64,000 bases of DNA. It comes from Salininema proteolyticum. GTDB taxonomy: Bacteria; Actinomycetota; Actinomycetes; Mycobacteriales; Micromonosporaceae. The translations under genes were made by a program, and so were the position numbers. Below are positions 1 through 8,220 of the stretch, piece by piece. Within the stretch, counting starts at the first letter, position 1. Each line of letters starts with the position of its first letter. The stretch is from contig NZ_JBHUNX010000001.1 in assembly GCF_042685645.1 (NCBI RefSeq), positions 124,001 through 188,000 on the forward strand, in the 5' to 3' direction. Below the pieces are notes generated by a model, which worked only from the letters and a program-made list of their open reading frames with translations, was not told where the DNA came from and did not search any database.

Positions 1-1
1 T

Positions 2-211
2 TGGGCCGCCCACGGGCTCGGAGCGGCCCTGATCCCGGCTTCGGCCGTCCCGCACGGTCACGAGCAGCTCGTTCGTCCGTTGTCGCCTGGCCTGACCCAT
101 CCCGTCATCGCCGTACTCCGGTCCGACGCGGGCCCCGCCGAGACGGCGTTGCTCGACCTTCTCCGTCAAGAGACCTGGGCGGAGACCGCCTCCTTCTCCC
201 CGATTCCCTGA
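2..211 (+). CDS. LysR-family transcriptional regulator, C-terminal fragment (cut by window edge)
   Basis: Frame 2 is open from the window edge to a TGA at 209-211 (69 residues). It reads AAHGLGAALIPASAV near the start and later LVRPLSPGL and ETALLDLLRQ. This is the usual ending of a LysR substrate-binding domain: the G-L-G-x-A-L-I-P strand, then a strand with R-P-L, then the final helix. The N-terminal HTH lies outside the window. It runs convergently toward the short-chain dehydrogenase. Family assignment is by motif memory only. Confidence 0.7.
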   Translation, partial: WAAHGLGAALIPASAVPHGHEQLVRPLSPGLTHPVIAVLRSDAGPAETALLDLLRQETWAETASFSPIP

Positions 212-265
212 CCGGCGAGAAGGAGGCGGGTCCGAGAACGCACGGTGTTCCGGTCCCCGACGGCC

Positions 266-1048
266 TCAACCCATGGGGAATTCGCCGCCGTCCACGGTGA
301 GGTTCCGCCCCGTCAGCCAGGCCGCCCGGTCGGACGCGAAGAACAGCACCGCCTGGGCGATGTCGTCGGGCAGGCCGTCGCGACCGAGCGGCACGACGGC
401 GCCTTCGGCCGGAATCGCGTCGTTCTGACCGGTCACCTTCGCCCACTCCTTCCGTGTCTGCTCGCCGCCGGGTGAGGCCACTCGGCCGGGCGACACCGTA
501 TTTACTCGGATCCCGAACGGCGCCTGCTCCAACGCCAGGCCCCTGCTGTAGGTCTCCAATGCGGCCTTCGCCGTCACGTAATGCAGGAACTGCGGCACCT
601 CCGGCGTGAGGGTAGCGGCGGAGGAGATGTGGACGATCGCTCCCGATCCCCGTTCCCTCATTCCCGGCAGCAGTAGCGAGTTCAACCGCACCGATGCCAG
701 GAAGTTGAGGTCCAGCGCGTTCTGCCACTCCTCGTCCGGGATGGCCGAAGTCCCCTCGTGCGGTCGCGCTCCGCCCGCGTTGTGGACCAGGACGTCCACT
801 CCGCCGAGCTTCTCCTTCGCGGCCGCGGCGAGGGCCTCGATTCCCGTGCGCGTCTGCACGTCCGCCTCTACGAAGGCGGCGCCGTCCGGTACTGTGCTCT
901 TCGAAGACCTGGCGGTCGTGAGCACCTCGGCGCCCTCGTCCAGAAGTCGGCGCACGATGGCCACGCCGATACCCCGGGAGCCGCCCGTCACCAGGGCACG
1001 CTTCCCCTTGAACTCGCCCATTTCCGAACTCTTGTCTGTTGTGGTCAC
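266..1048 (-). CDS. SDR-family oxidoreductase
   Basis: NAD(P)-dependent short-chain dehydrogenase/reductase, about 260 residues, the normal classical-SDR length. Visible motifs are the Rossmann glycine motif TGGSRGIG near residue 20, the NAG motif (VHNAGG), the catalytic Ser in HISSAATL, and Y-x3-K as YVTAK. The C-terminal LTVDGG matches the usual SDR ending. I chose a GTG start at 1048 because AAGGA lies about 9 nt upstream. An ATG at 1021 (MGEFKG) is also possible and would begin right at the fold. The substrate cannot be told from sequence. It is convergent with the LysR fragment; LysR genes often regulate a neighbouring gene, but the orientation here is not the classic divergent one. Confidence 0.9.
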   Translation of the reverse strand: MTTTDKSSEMGEFKGKRALVTGGSRGIGVAIVRRLLDEGAEVLTTARSSKSTVPDGAAFVEADVQTRTGIEALAAAAKEKLGGVDVLVHNAGGARPHEGTSAIPDEEWQNALDLNFLASVRLNSLLLPGMRERGSGAIVHISSAATLTPEVPQFLHYVTAKAALETYSRGLALEQAPFGIRVNTVSPGRVASPGGEQTRKEWAKVTGQNDAIPAEGAVVPLGRDGLPDDIAQAVLFFASDRAAWLTGRNLTVDGGEFPMG

Positions 1049-1547
1049 GCCACATGTCCTTCCCATAGCGAATCAATCGCTCGGCGGAAGACCGATCCAC
1101 TTGCGCGGCAATCGATGCTGTGAAGCGTTCGCGGTCGTTCCGTCGAGGGATTCCACGGTAGGTTCGGGTAAAGACGGTGGTCAAAGACTGATTTTCAGCA
1201 AACGGCATAGGGAATTCCTATCGCCCCTGATGAAACCGATCCGTACATCCAGCAGGGCGCAAAGCAAGTGCTGACTGACACATCGACAGTGCGCTTTCTG
1301 GGAGGGGGCTCTGGCGGTCAGGTCGTACCCTGCGAAGCCATGGTGCGGTGCTTGAAGCGCGCCCGCGCCGGCGAAGATCCCACCCCTCGAGAGAAGGCCG
1401 GACCTATCCTCATGGGGTAATCGAGAGGATTCCACTCATGGTGGACGCCTCGGCTTGGCGATAGGTCGGCCGTCAGGCTCTCCTGAAGACGATGCCGACC
1501 GGGACTGGCAACACCACGCTGTGAATGTGAACCACTTGTCTGCTGAA
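1049..1547. other. Intergenic stretch, no supported gene
   Basis: About 500 bases between the divergent dehydrogenase and the next hypothetical gene. Open frames here have no recognisable motifs, no convincing ribosome-binding site and no sustained coding bias. I see no clear hairpin or promoter pair. Confidence 0.4.
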
Positions 1548-1976
1548 ATGACTGCCATGGACGAAGATGCGATGCTCGCCAGATTCGGCACCCGGTCAAC
1601 CGGCAGCGACCTCGATGAGATCCGGAATATCCTCGCTGCTCACACCGCTCTCGAACGCCGACGTCAAGGCGCGGGCGACGTACTGGTGATGAAGCTCTGC
1701 TGCGTGCACCTCTTCAATGGCGGCGAACCGTCCGACACCCTGCTCATCTGGAGGGCGAAGAAATCCAGTTTCGACAGCGATCTCGGTATTGATGTACAAC
1801 TGCTCTGTGGCCAAGGATTGGCCGAGACGGAGGTCTTTCTATCATCAGAGCGATCGAACGATGCCGCCAGAGCACTCGAGTACCTGAATCAGTGCAAGGC
1901 CGCCGGAGACTTCAACGGGTTCACCGTTGACGACGAATCGGAGATGTGGGACGCATACTACGGATTGCGAGAGTAA
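1548..1976 (+). CDS. Hypothetical protein
   Basis: About 142 residues from the ATG at 1548; an ATG at 1557 (MDEDAMLARF) is equally possible, and in-frame TTG 1455 and GTG 1521 lie upstream. None has a good Shine-Dalgarno sequence. The protein is soluble and acidic with no signal peptide or membrane segment. It has one well-formed alpha/beta core (VLVMKLCCVHLFN, then DTLLIWRAKKSSFDSD). I do not recognise the family. Being a small acidic single-domain protein, it could be an immunity-type protein, but no partner toxin is adjacent. Confidence 0.5.
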   Translation: MTAMDEDAMLARFGTRSTGSDLDEIRNILAAHTALERRRQGAGDVLVMKLCCVHLFNGGEPSDTLLIWRAKKSSFDSDLGIDVQLLCGQGLAETEVFLSSERSNDAARALEYLNQCKAAGDFNGFTVDDESEMWDAYYGLRE

Positions 1977-2184
1977 TGGCCCCTCTTTTGCTTCACGACC
2001 TCGACACCGCAGACTTCCATTGCCACGCACAACCGGCATTCGGGTAGAAGGGCCGCCCCGATAGTTCGGGTGAGCGCGTCTTCATCAAGGAATCGGTCCG
2101 GCTCCGCGGAACGTTGCACGCCCAACCGGGTGGCGATGTGCAACGCGATCGGGACGGCCTCGATGATCGCAACCAAGCGTTTAC
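1958..2184 (-). pseudogene. Possible regulator remnant (TetR C-terminal-like), no start visible
   Basis: The minus-strand frame ending at 1958 reads like real protein: RLVAIIEAVPIALHIATR, then LGVQRSAEPDRFL and LTRTIGAALLPE, with GC-rich third positions. The pattern of helices resembles the ligand-binding half of a TetR-like regulator, but there is no upstream HTH and no plausible start. It overlaps the 3' end of the preceding plus-strand gene. I treat it as a decayed or truncated gene; the family guess is weak. Confidence 0.3.
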
Positions 2185-2203
2185 CCGCGAGTATTATTGG
2201 AGA

Positions 2204-2632
2204 ATGCTTGAAGGTCCCCCTCGAAAACAACCCTCCTCCAGTCGGGGTTCCCGCTGGATCACCGCCTTCATAGTGGTCGTCCTCTTTTGGCCGGTCGCGG
2301 TGTGCGCATCGCTCGAGATGATGTTGGAATCTTGGACGTTCTTCGGTGAAACACCGACGGCCGACCAGGTCGCCTCCGGAAAGATGGGCGTGACGGTGCT
2401 CTTCGTCGCGATGGCCGTCTGCCCCGCCCTGATCGCGCTGGTCGCCGGTATCGGCGGGATGAAGAAGACCGCGGCCGCCTTTGCGGTCACTGCAGCGGTG
2501 TTCGCCCTCGTAACCCTGATCGCCCTGGTCGCGACCGACCGGGGCAACGACCCGGCCCCGGAGGTCAACGAGCCCAACCCGAGTCAGTGCATTCCCCGCT
2601 CTGGCGGCATCACTGACTGCCCCGGCGGCTGA
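2204..2632 (+). CDS. Small membrane protein with three predicted TM helices
   Basis: 142 residues from the ATG at 2204 (MLEGPPRKQP). Three hydrophobic segments are visible: about residues 20-37 (WITAFIVVVLFWPVAV), 62-84 (VTVLFVAMAVCPALIALVAG) and 90-112. A short polar tail follows and ends SGGITDCPGG, with two cysteines. The purine stretch TTGGAGA sits almost against the ATG, so initiation may be leaderless or from a weak site. No family is recognised. Mean hydrophobicity and GC-rich codon use support it being a real gene. Confidence 0.55.
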   Translation: MLEGPPRKQPSSSRGSRWITAFIVVVLFWPVAVCASLEMMLESWTFFGETPTADQVASGKMGVTVLFVAMAVCPALIALVAGIGGMKKTAAAFAVTAAVFALVTLIALVATDRGNDPAPEVNEPNPSQCIPRSGGITDCPGG

Positions 2633-3005
2633 ACACCCGAAGCTTGACCTTGCCGAATGAAGGCGTAACCCTCAGAACGGAATACTGTCAGGGCTCCGCC
2701 GCCGTGGTGCCGGCATCGGCTTCGAGCCCGTACCCGAACTCTAGTGTCCGGTCGAGTATTCAGAGCGCGGTCCGTTCGCATGTCCTGGTCTCGCTTGATC
2801 CTTGAAGCTCATCATTCCACTTTTTCAAGACATTAGTGCAGGTCTTCGGTCGCTTGGTTCGTCATATGCTCGCTTCCGGGACCTCTTGGGATGTCGCCCC
2901 GCGTATCCATGTGGCCAGGCGTCTGAGCATTCGCACGTCTTCTTCTTGCACCATTGCTTCTTGCACAGCTGCTTCTTGTGACGGTGTTTCTTTGGAGAGA
3001 AGCAG
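2633..3005. repeat. Non-coding stretch with a 3x15-bp direct repeat
   Basis: About 370 bases between convergent genes. At about 2942-2980 the unit CTTCTTGCAC plus five bases occurs twice, followed by a third degenerate CTTCTTGTGAC copy, all with 15-bp spacing. A minus-strand frame through it reads QEEDVRMLRRLATWIRG, which may be a decayed coding tail, but it has no start. Nothing else is evident. Confidence 0.4.
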
Positions 3006-4157
3006 TCATGTCCGAGTGGTCTCTGGTGTCCCGCAGAACTCGGCCTTCACCATCGCGAAGACGGCCTCCGCCACCTCTGGGGGCGCGGACAGGCTGCGAT
3101 TGGCCGTCACCGTGATCTGACGTGCGCCGTCGGAGCGGGTGAAGCTGTATGTCATGTACCCGGGGACGCCGCCGACGTGGCCCCAGACCTCTTGGCCGCA
3201 GAACTCCCCGCCCGCCAGTCCCAGACCGTATTCGAACGCGGGGAAGGCGGGGATCGTCCGTTGCATCTCCTCCAGCATCGGAGTAGTGAGCAGGTCGCCT
3301 GCCAGGAGCTTCCGATAGAACTCATTGACATCGCCGGACGTGGACACGATCGCGCCGGCGCTCCATGAGCCGGACATGTTGAACGCGGTGAGGTCGGTCA
3401 GTTCGCCGGACGTATCGCCGAGCGCCTCGTACCCGCGTAGCGCCGGGTGCGGGAACAGGGGAAAGTCTCCCGCCACATAGGTGTGGCGGAGTCCGGCGGG
3501 CCAGAGGATCCGCTGCCGCAGTTCGGCGGCGAAGCTGTCGTCGGCGAGTTCCTCGATCAGCATGCCGAGCACGATGTAGCCGGTGTCCGAGTACGAGAAA
3601 TCCGTTCCCGGGGGGAATTTCAGGGGATCGTCCGTCGCCATCCCGACGAGTCGGGTCGGAGTGAAGCGCCGGAACCGCACCTCGCTCGCCGCACGGGCGT
3701 CGGGCCACAGCATGTCGGCGTAGTTGGGCAGGCCGCTTCTGTGCTGCAGGAGGTCGCGAATCGAGATGGGCTCCTCGTACGGCAGCAGGCCCGGCAGGTA
3801 CCGGTCGATCGGGTCGTCGAGGCGGAGGCTTCCTTCTTCCACCATCTGCAGGACCATGGTGGCGGTGAAGCTCTTTGTGACGCTGCCGATCCGGACCAGG
3901 CCGTTGGGATCCGGTGGTGCGCCGGTTCTGATGTCGCCGACCCCGGCGGCGCCGTTCCACTCACCGTTCTCGTCGCGGACCGTGATACTGACGCCGGGCG
4001 CCCCGGCGTCGACGATCGCCTCTGCCTGGCGTTGAAGCTCCGATCGTGACGGCGGCTCCGGGGGATCCGAGGTCTCTGCGCTCGCTGGTCCGGGCATGAG
4101 GGCCAGCGCCGTGAGCGCCGCACACCCTCCAGCCATAATGGAATTGGTGATCGTCAT
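3006..4157 (-). CDS. Exported serine hydrolase, beta-lactamase / D-Ala-D-Ala carboxypeptidase fold
   Basis: 383 residues. The start at 4157 (MTITNSIMAGG) is fixed by a strong AAGGAGG site 6-8 nt upstream; the longer frame start lacks one. A signal peptide ends at about residue 28 (GPASA|ETS). The class C beta-lactamase/EstB motifs are present: SxxK as SVTK, the Tyr motif as YSDTGY (Asp instead of the common Asn after YS), and HxG as HVGG near the C terminus. It probably hydrolyses D-Ala-D-Ala-type peptides or small esters outside the cell. It is monocistronic by context. Confidence 0.85.
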   Translation of the reverse strand: MTITNSIMAGGCAALTALALMPGPASAETSDPPEPPSRSELQRQAEAIVDAGAPGVSITVRDENGEWNGAAGVGDIRTGAPPDPNGLVRIGSVTKSFTATMVLQMVEEGSLRLDDPIDRYLPGLLPYEEPISIRDLLQHRSGLPNYADMLWPDARAASEVRFRRFTPTRLVGMATDDPLKFPPGTDFSYSDTGYIVLGMLIEELADDSFAAELRQRILWPAGLRHTYVAGDFPLFPHPALRGYEALGDTSGELTDLTAFNMSGSWSAGAIVSTSGDVNEFYRKLLAGDLLTTPMLEEMQRTIPAFPAFEYGLGLAGGEFCGQEVWGHVGGVPGYMTYSFTRSDGARQITVTANRSLSAPPEVAEAVFAMVKAEFCGTPETTRT

Positions 4158-4373
4158 TCCGGGCCTCCTTGCCTGAGAGTTGCTCTGCAATAACAATTCT
4201 CATCCGTCGATTCGCTCGCCACCATGCAGAGAGCACCCGAATGCCGGTGGGGTTCTCCTGACCTCGAGGTGGGGAAGTATCGGCAATCCGGAGGCCACCG
4301 CCGGTTGCATTCTCTCCGCTGAGACCACGTCTTCCATGGGGTTCGCGTATAAGATGCCGACGCCCGAGGCAAC

Positions 4374-4441
4374 TGTCGAAAGTGAGTAGCGCGCTCCTAC
4401 GGCGGTACCACGGCTTGGACGAACTCGCTCACTTTCGGCAG
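4374..4441. repeat. Short element with 14-bp imperfect inverted repeats
   Basis: CTGTCGAAAGTGAG at 4373-4386 is matched in inverted orientation by CTGCCGAAAGTGAG (minus strand, 4441-4428), differing at one base and enclosing about 41 bp. It lies in the roughly 380-bp intergenic region between the two divergent hydrolase genes, which otherwise shows nothing. It could be the ends of a miniature or decayed IS, or a regulatory hairpin. No clear target duplication flanks it. Confidence 0.4.
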
Positions 4442-4538
4442 GTGGCGGAAGTCCTTGCCGCTCATAGTCTTGGTGGCACGGAGCGGCGCTCATGTCGCCG
4501 TGAGAAACCAGATCACCCCGACTATTGGGAGCAAATCC

Positions 4539-5681
4539 ATGAAGGACTCAACGAAGAGAAGGGCGGTCGGAGGACTTGCCGCGGCGGCCGTCGCGGCCGT
4601 CGCCTTCACCCCAGCCAGTGCCGGGGCCGCCTGCCACGACGACGATCCGAACACGCCGCAGTTGTCGCTCAGGGAACCGGGTGGCGAGAACCGCGTGGGT
4701 AGTACGACTCTCCATCTCGTGGACGAGAACCGCGCCGACCCCTGGGTTCCTGAGGAGCGGCGCGAACTCATGACGACGCTCTGGTATCCGACCGAGGGGA
4801 CTGGGGAGGCGGCTTCCTACATGACGGTGGAGGAGTCGGAGCTGTTCCTCGCGCGACAGCTCGAAGGCTCGCCTTTCGACGTACCACTCGACCTTCTAGC
4901 TGGGGTCGAGACGAACTCCGTGGCCGGCGTCGAGCCGTCCGCCGGAGAGGGAGAACTGCCTTTGGTCGTCCTGTCGCCCGGGTACTCGTTCCCCCGTGCG
5001 ACGCTGGCCGGACTGGGGGAGGAGCTGGCGAGCCGTGGTTATGTCGTGGCCGCCGTCGGGCACAACTACGAGGCGCCCATCAGCTTTCCCGGCCGCACAA
5101 CCGAGTGCTTGACCTGCGGGAACACCGATATCAAGCGAGTCTCCGACACCAGGGGCGAGGACCTGTCCTTCGTCTTGGACGAGTTGACCGGTGACGACGC
5201 GGTGTGGGAGCACGCCGGCGTCATCGACGAGGAGCGGGCCATGGTCGGCGGGCACTCGGTCGGCGGCTCCGGCAGCCACCGGGCCATGTCGATCGATGAC
5301 CGCTTCGACGCGGGTTTCAACCTGGACGGGACGTTCTTCGGCCTGTCGCCGCAGAAGATCGACCGTCCGTTCCTACTGGTGGGCAACGATGACCAGGGGT
5401 TCGAGGACGAGGACAAGTCGCGGTACAAAGCGTGGAAGCGCCTTGACGGTTGGAAGCGCTGGCTGCGGATCGACGATACGAGCCACAGCGCGTGGACGGA
5501 CCTGGCGCCGCTCAGAGAGCAGGCGGGGCTTCCGAGCGACCACCTGCCGGGCGCCTACCTCGACGAGATGGCAAGGGTCTATCTGACCGCGTTCGCCGAC
5601 CGACACATGAAGGGGGAGGAGGCCCCGATCTTCGACGGTCCTAGTGAGGAGTGGCCGGAGGTCGAGTTCCACAACCCGTAA
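4539..5681 (+). CDS. Exported PAF-acetylhydrolase-like alpha/beta hydrolase
   Basis: 380 residues from the ATG at 4539, preceded by GGGAG at 4527-4531. A signal peptide covers about residues 1-30 (ending PASAGAA). The body matches the platelet-activating-factor acetylhydrolase isoform II family: LWYPTEGTG, then VLSPGYSFPRA (oxyanion-hole strand), and the nucleophile elbow GHSVGGSG (G-x-S-x-G). The catalytic His is probably in DDTSHSAWTD, as expected for this family. It likely hydrolyses short or oxidised acyl esters of lipids outside the cell. A perfect hairpin terminator follows. Confidence 0.85.
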   Translation: MKDSTKRRAVGGLAAAAVAAVAFTPASAGAACHDDDPNTPQLSLREPGGENRVGSTTLHLVDENRADPWVPEERRELMTTLWYPTEGTGEAASYMTVEESELFLARQLEGSPFDVPLDLLAGVETNSVAGVEPSAGEGELPLVVLSPGYSFPRATLAGLGEELASRGYVVAAVGHNYEAPISFPGRTTECLTCGNTDIKRVSDTRGEDLSFVLDELTGDDAVWEHAGVIDEERAMVGGHSVGGSGSHRAMSIDDRFDAGFNLDGTFFGLSPQKIDRPFLLVGNDDQGFEDEDKSRYKAWKRLDGWKRWLRIDDTSHSAWTDLAPLREQAGLPSDHLPGAYLDEMARVYLTAFADRHMKGEEAPIFDGPSEEWPEVEFHNP

Positions 5682-5694
5682 GGGAACCAGAAGG

Positions 5695-5723
5695 ATCCCG
5701 CTCCGGCGAAGCCGGAGCGGGAT
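5695..5723 (+). terminator. Hairpin terminator after the hydrolase gene
   Basis: A perfect 13-bp stem (ATCCCGCTCCGGC) with a GAA loop lies 14 bp past the stop codon. The T-tract is weak, as is common in actinomycetes. The same CCAGAAGRATCCCG-CCGGC-GRA-GCCGG design recurs at 15806-15828. Confidence 0.75.
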
Positions 5724-6160
5724 TACACTCCTTGCGCGACACGGCGGTCAGTGGCGTCCGGTCAGTGATTCGGCCGAGGTGCCGGGGATTGAGCGGAGGA
5801 GAAGGACGCCGGTTCACGACTGCCGATGAAAGCCGGCAGGGCGTCCGTCCGGTTCCGTCGTCGGCGGTCGAAGTCTGCTGTTCCTCAACGGTGAAGCGCG
5901 GTGCCGGGGCATCGCAGCCGCCTCCTGTCGTCCCTCATCGTCACAGCGGCCCAGAGCTGACACGGACCGATACCGAATCGGGAGGCGTCCGGATTGAGGA
6001 GCGAGGTCTGCCAGGAAGGAGCCTGCGCCTCCGGCTTGAAGTACTCGGATTCCGACGCCACCTTGTGCTGGGCGATCCTGCGGTCGCACGAAAGGGCCGC
6101 CCGCGACGTCTTCCATGGCGACGCGTCTCGGGGTTTGCCTAACGGGCGGACTGGCCCTCG
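5724..6160. other. Intergenic stretch, no supported gene
   Basis: About 440 bases between the terminator and the disrupted VOC gene. A minus-strand frame gives a partly protein-like string (IAQHKVASESEYFKPEAQA) but has no start and no recognisable family. I cannot support a gene. Confidence 0.3.
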
Positions 6161-6772
6161 CTAGTCCGACGGGGATTCCCAGGGGAAGCCGTCCGGGTCG
6201 GAGAACGTGCCCAGATCGGAGCAGAGGGCGATCCGGTGCGATCCGCTTCCCTCCGGACTGACGCCGGCGTCCTTGGCAGCGGGCTTCCGGCCGTAGAGCG
6301 ACAGCTTGACGCTCTCCTCGGAGAGTGCGAACTCGACGTATTTGCCGCCGAAGCTCTTCGCCACCTCCAGGCCGCGTTCGGTATAGAAGGCCTTGGAGGC
6401 CTTCACGTCCTCGACTCCGAGGAGGAGGACCACGTCGTCGATGTTCTGCGTGACCGGTCCGGTGTCCTTCTACTTCGAGGTGACGGCCTTCCAGACGGAC
6501 CCGTCCGGGGCCCGGAACACCGCGCCATAGCCCCACAGGCTCTTCCTGGGCGGTTTCAGGGACTCGGCGCCGGCATCGAGGGCGTCGGCGAAGAGCGCGT
6601 CCACGTCGCTCGGCTGTGATACCGACAGGGAGATCGAGAATCCACGGAATCCCGAGGTCGGCTCCTGGGAGGCTCGTATCCTCATCGGGACGTCCGCTCC
6701 GAAAGCGGTGCAGAACTCCTCGGCGGCCTGCGGATCCGGGGATTCCAGAACGATGGACTCGATGGCGGTCAT
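6161..6772 (-). pseudogene. VOC-superfamily (glyoxalase-like) gene interrupted by an in-frame TAG
   Basis: Start ATG at 6772 with AAAGGA upstream. The first 100 codons form one betaalpha-beta-beta-beta half (MTAIESIVLE to AVTSK). A TAG at 6470-6472 follows, and the same frame then continues without shift through KDTGPVTQNIDDVVLLLG to a second half ending FSDPDGFPWESPSD. Read through the TAG, the product is about 202 residues with two VOC halves, the normal organisation of this actinobacterial glyoxalase-like family. A one-base change from AAG (Lys) would restore it. Possibilities are a recent null mutation, programmed readthrough or a base-call error. Substrate is unknown. Confidence 0.8.
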
Positions 6773-6934
6773 GATGATCCTTTCGACAAGATGTCCCAGG
6801 GACTCATCGTATGCAGGACGACCTGCCCGCACTCGTTGAATCCTGGATGACGCGCGAAAGACCCTTGTGGTCTGCGGTGCCTGCCATGGCAGTGTCCAGC
6901 AGAACGGATCGGCGCGAAAACCTCGGAGTCGTTG

Positions 6935-6971
6935 GAAAACCGGATGAGCGGGAAACTCTCATGTCCGGTTT
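6935..6971 (+). mobile_element. Group II intron domain V remnant
   Basis: AAACCGGATGAG, then CGGGAAAC, then TCTCATGTCCGGTTT, folds into the canonical two-stem domain V: an 8-bp lower stem AAACCGGA/TCCGGTTT, a bulge, a TGAG/CTCA upper stem and a GNRA-like loop. It is followed by GGCGGGAG, resembling the start of domain VI. No maturase ORF or upstream domains are present, so this is a 3' fragment. The intact intron at about 29.3-31.1 kb has the same domain V design with different bases. Confidence 0.6.
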
Positions 6972-7026
6972 GGCGGGAGTCTGCGCGTAAAGGAGTCATC
7001 AAGCTCGATGGAAACCTCGCCGCGCG

Positions 7027-7152
7027 GTCGACCCGGCCGCACGACCCGTGCACTGGGGCCGCCTCTGGCGCGACTACGAGCACAAGCCCGAACACACTGA
7101 ATGGTTCGTGCGGGTCGCCGGCGTCCTCGTCATGACACGTCATCTATCCTAA
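7027..7152 (+). pseudogene. Transposase C-terminal remnant (IS5-like)
   Basis: The frame ending in TAA at 7150-7152 reads VHWGRLWRDYE, then HKPEHTEWFVRVAGV and LVMTRHLS. This resembles the extreme C terminus of IS5/IS4-type transposases (R-x-Y-E followed by a final helix). No start and no DDE region precede it. It lies just downstream of the domain V remnant, so a group II intron may once have been inserted in or next to this IS. Confidence 0.45.
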
Positions 7153-7201
7153 ATGGAATCGTAGTTGTACTGATGCGCTTGTGGAACCAGGGCGCACGTA
7201 A

Positions 7202-7247
7202 AGGCCTCTCGGTCTGTGGAAATTCAGATCCACAGGTCGAGAGGCCT
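7202..7247 (-). terminator. Long hairpin, probable terminator of the first inhibitor gene
   Basis: AGGCCTCTCG (7202-7211) pairs with CGAGAGGCCT (7238-7247), and inside it CTGTGG pairs with CCACAG, leaving a 10-nt loop. It begins about 18 bp past the stop codon of the minus-strand inhibitor gene. TTTAC follows on that strand. Confidence 0.65.
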
Positions 7248-7265
7248 AAGCCGATGATGGCGATA

Positions 7266-7676
7266 TCATCTCAGGTCGAATATGGGTCCGCCTGCGGCCT
7301 TGAGGTGACAGTAGGATTCGAACAATCCAATCCAACCATTAATCGCATTGTTCCACTTGCCTCGCACTTTCACCTGCAGCACCGGGCGCTTCGTCGTACA
7401 TGAACTTGGATGTTTTAGATCCAGTCTTTTGAAGTCTCCGTTGAATTTTGCTATATCGATGCAAGCCTGTCCCCCGTGGGGATGACTTCCCCTTGCTGAG
7501 GGGCATTCCAGGGTTGCCCTATAGAATTCACGTGAAGGATATTCTATAACCGTGAAATCGAAGGAGCCGTAGAACGTGCTCGCTTCGTCGGGCATGGGCT
7601 GTGCTTGCGCCGGTGTACTGGAGAGCAGCATAGCGACCGCACCGGCAATGAGAGCGGTCGTGATCCTCCTGCGCAT
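7266..7676 (-). CDS. Secreted subtilisin-inhibitor-like (SSI, family I16) protein
   Basis: 136 residues. Start ATG at 7676 with AAGGGA upstream. A signal peptide of about 25 residues ends STPAQAQ. The mature part shows the SSI pattern: first Cys in TLECPS, HPHGGQAC, GDF-x-x-L, a third Cys before the reactive loop (SSCTTKRP), the strand PVLQVKVRGKWNN, then ESYCHLKAAGG and IFDL at the C terminus, matching the family's terminal VFAF-like strand. The four cysteines fit the two SSI disulfides. By position, the residue two after the third Cys (Thr) would be P1; that is an inference. It is a paralogue of the gene at 8221-8628. Confidence 0.75.
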   Translation of the reverse strand: MRRRITTALIAGAVAMLLSSTPAQAQPMPDEASTFYGSFDFTVIEYPSREFYRATLECPSARGSHPHGGQACIDIAKFNGDFKRLDLKHPSSCTTKRPVLQVKVRGKWNNAINGWIGLFESYCHLKAAGGPIFDLR

Positions 7677-8220
7677 GGGGTTCCCTTTCTTGATTTGAGA
7701 GGTAGGGGCCGAGCATCGGTCGATGATCCCGCGTTGGGGCTACGGCCACCACGTACGTTAGGACGATCGGCGGAGAGCCCGCGGGGATTTCCGGCATTCT
7801 CAAGCGTGTTGTTCGGACAGTCGGATACGGGGACGGCGAATGCCATTCCAGGCCCGGGTCGTCGGCGGTTTCTCCGCCGCGCCCCGGCCCATGCCTCGTG
7901 GTCACTGCGTCGTTGAGCCATCGTCAGGCCGAGGCCCACGCGTTCCACCGACGCCGGGCCCGCCTCGCCGCCCACGGTATGTGGGCACGTCAGGACACCC
8001 AAGGGCCGTACACGCTCACCGGCAATGCCCGCCACCTGCTGGAACAGCTCGAAGGTGTTATGGAGAAGCGGGTCGAGGAGGCCGTCCACGGCGGCCGCCA
8101 CTGCGCATCCCCGTCACCGACACCGCACGCTGCGTTCAAGACGGCCCCTGAGTAGGCCGGCACCCGAGGATCCATGCGTGCGCTGGGGAGGGTCCGATAC
8201 GGCACCGGCTTCCTCTGGCA
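7677..8220. other. Stretch between the two inhibitor genes, no supported gene
   Basis: About 540 bases. A plus-strand frame (7898-8155) reads GPYTLTGNARHLLEQLEG and VMEKRVEEAVHGG, helical and protein-like, but it lacks a convincing start or family. It may be a remnant, since mobile-element debris lies on both sides of the pair. No promoter or terminator is clear. Confidence 0.3.

Noticed and set aside
7898..8155. 85-aa plus-strand frame between the inhibitor genes
   Set aside because: Partly protein-like but no start, no family and no codon support; left as an unassigned remnant.
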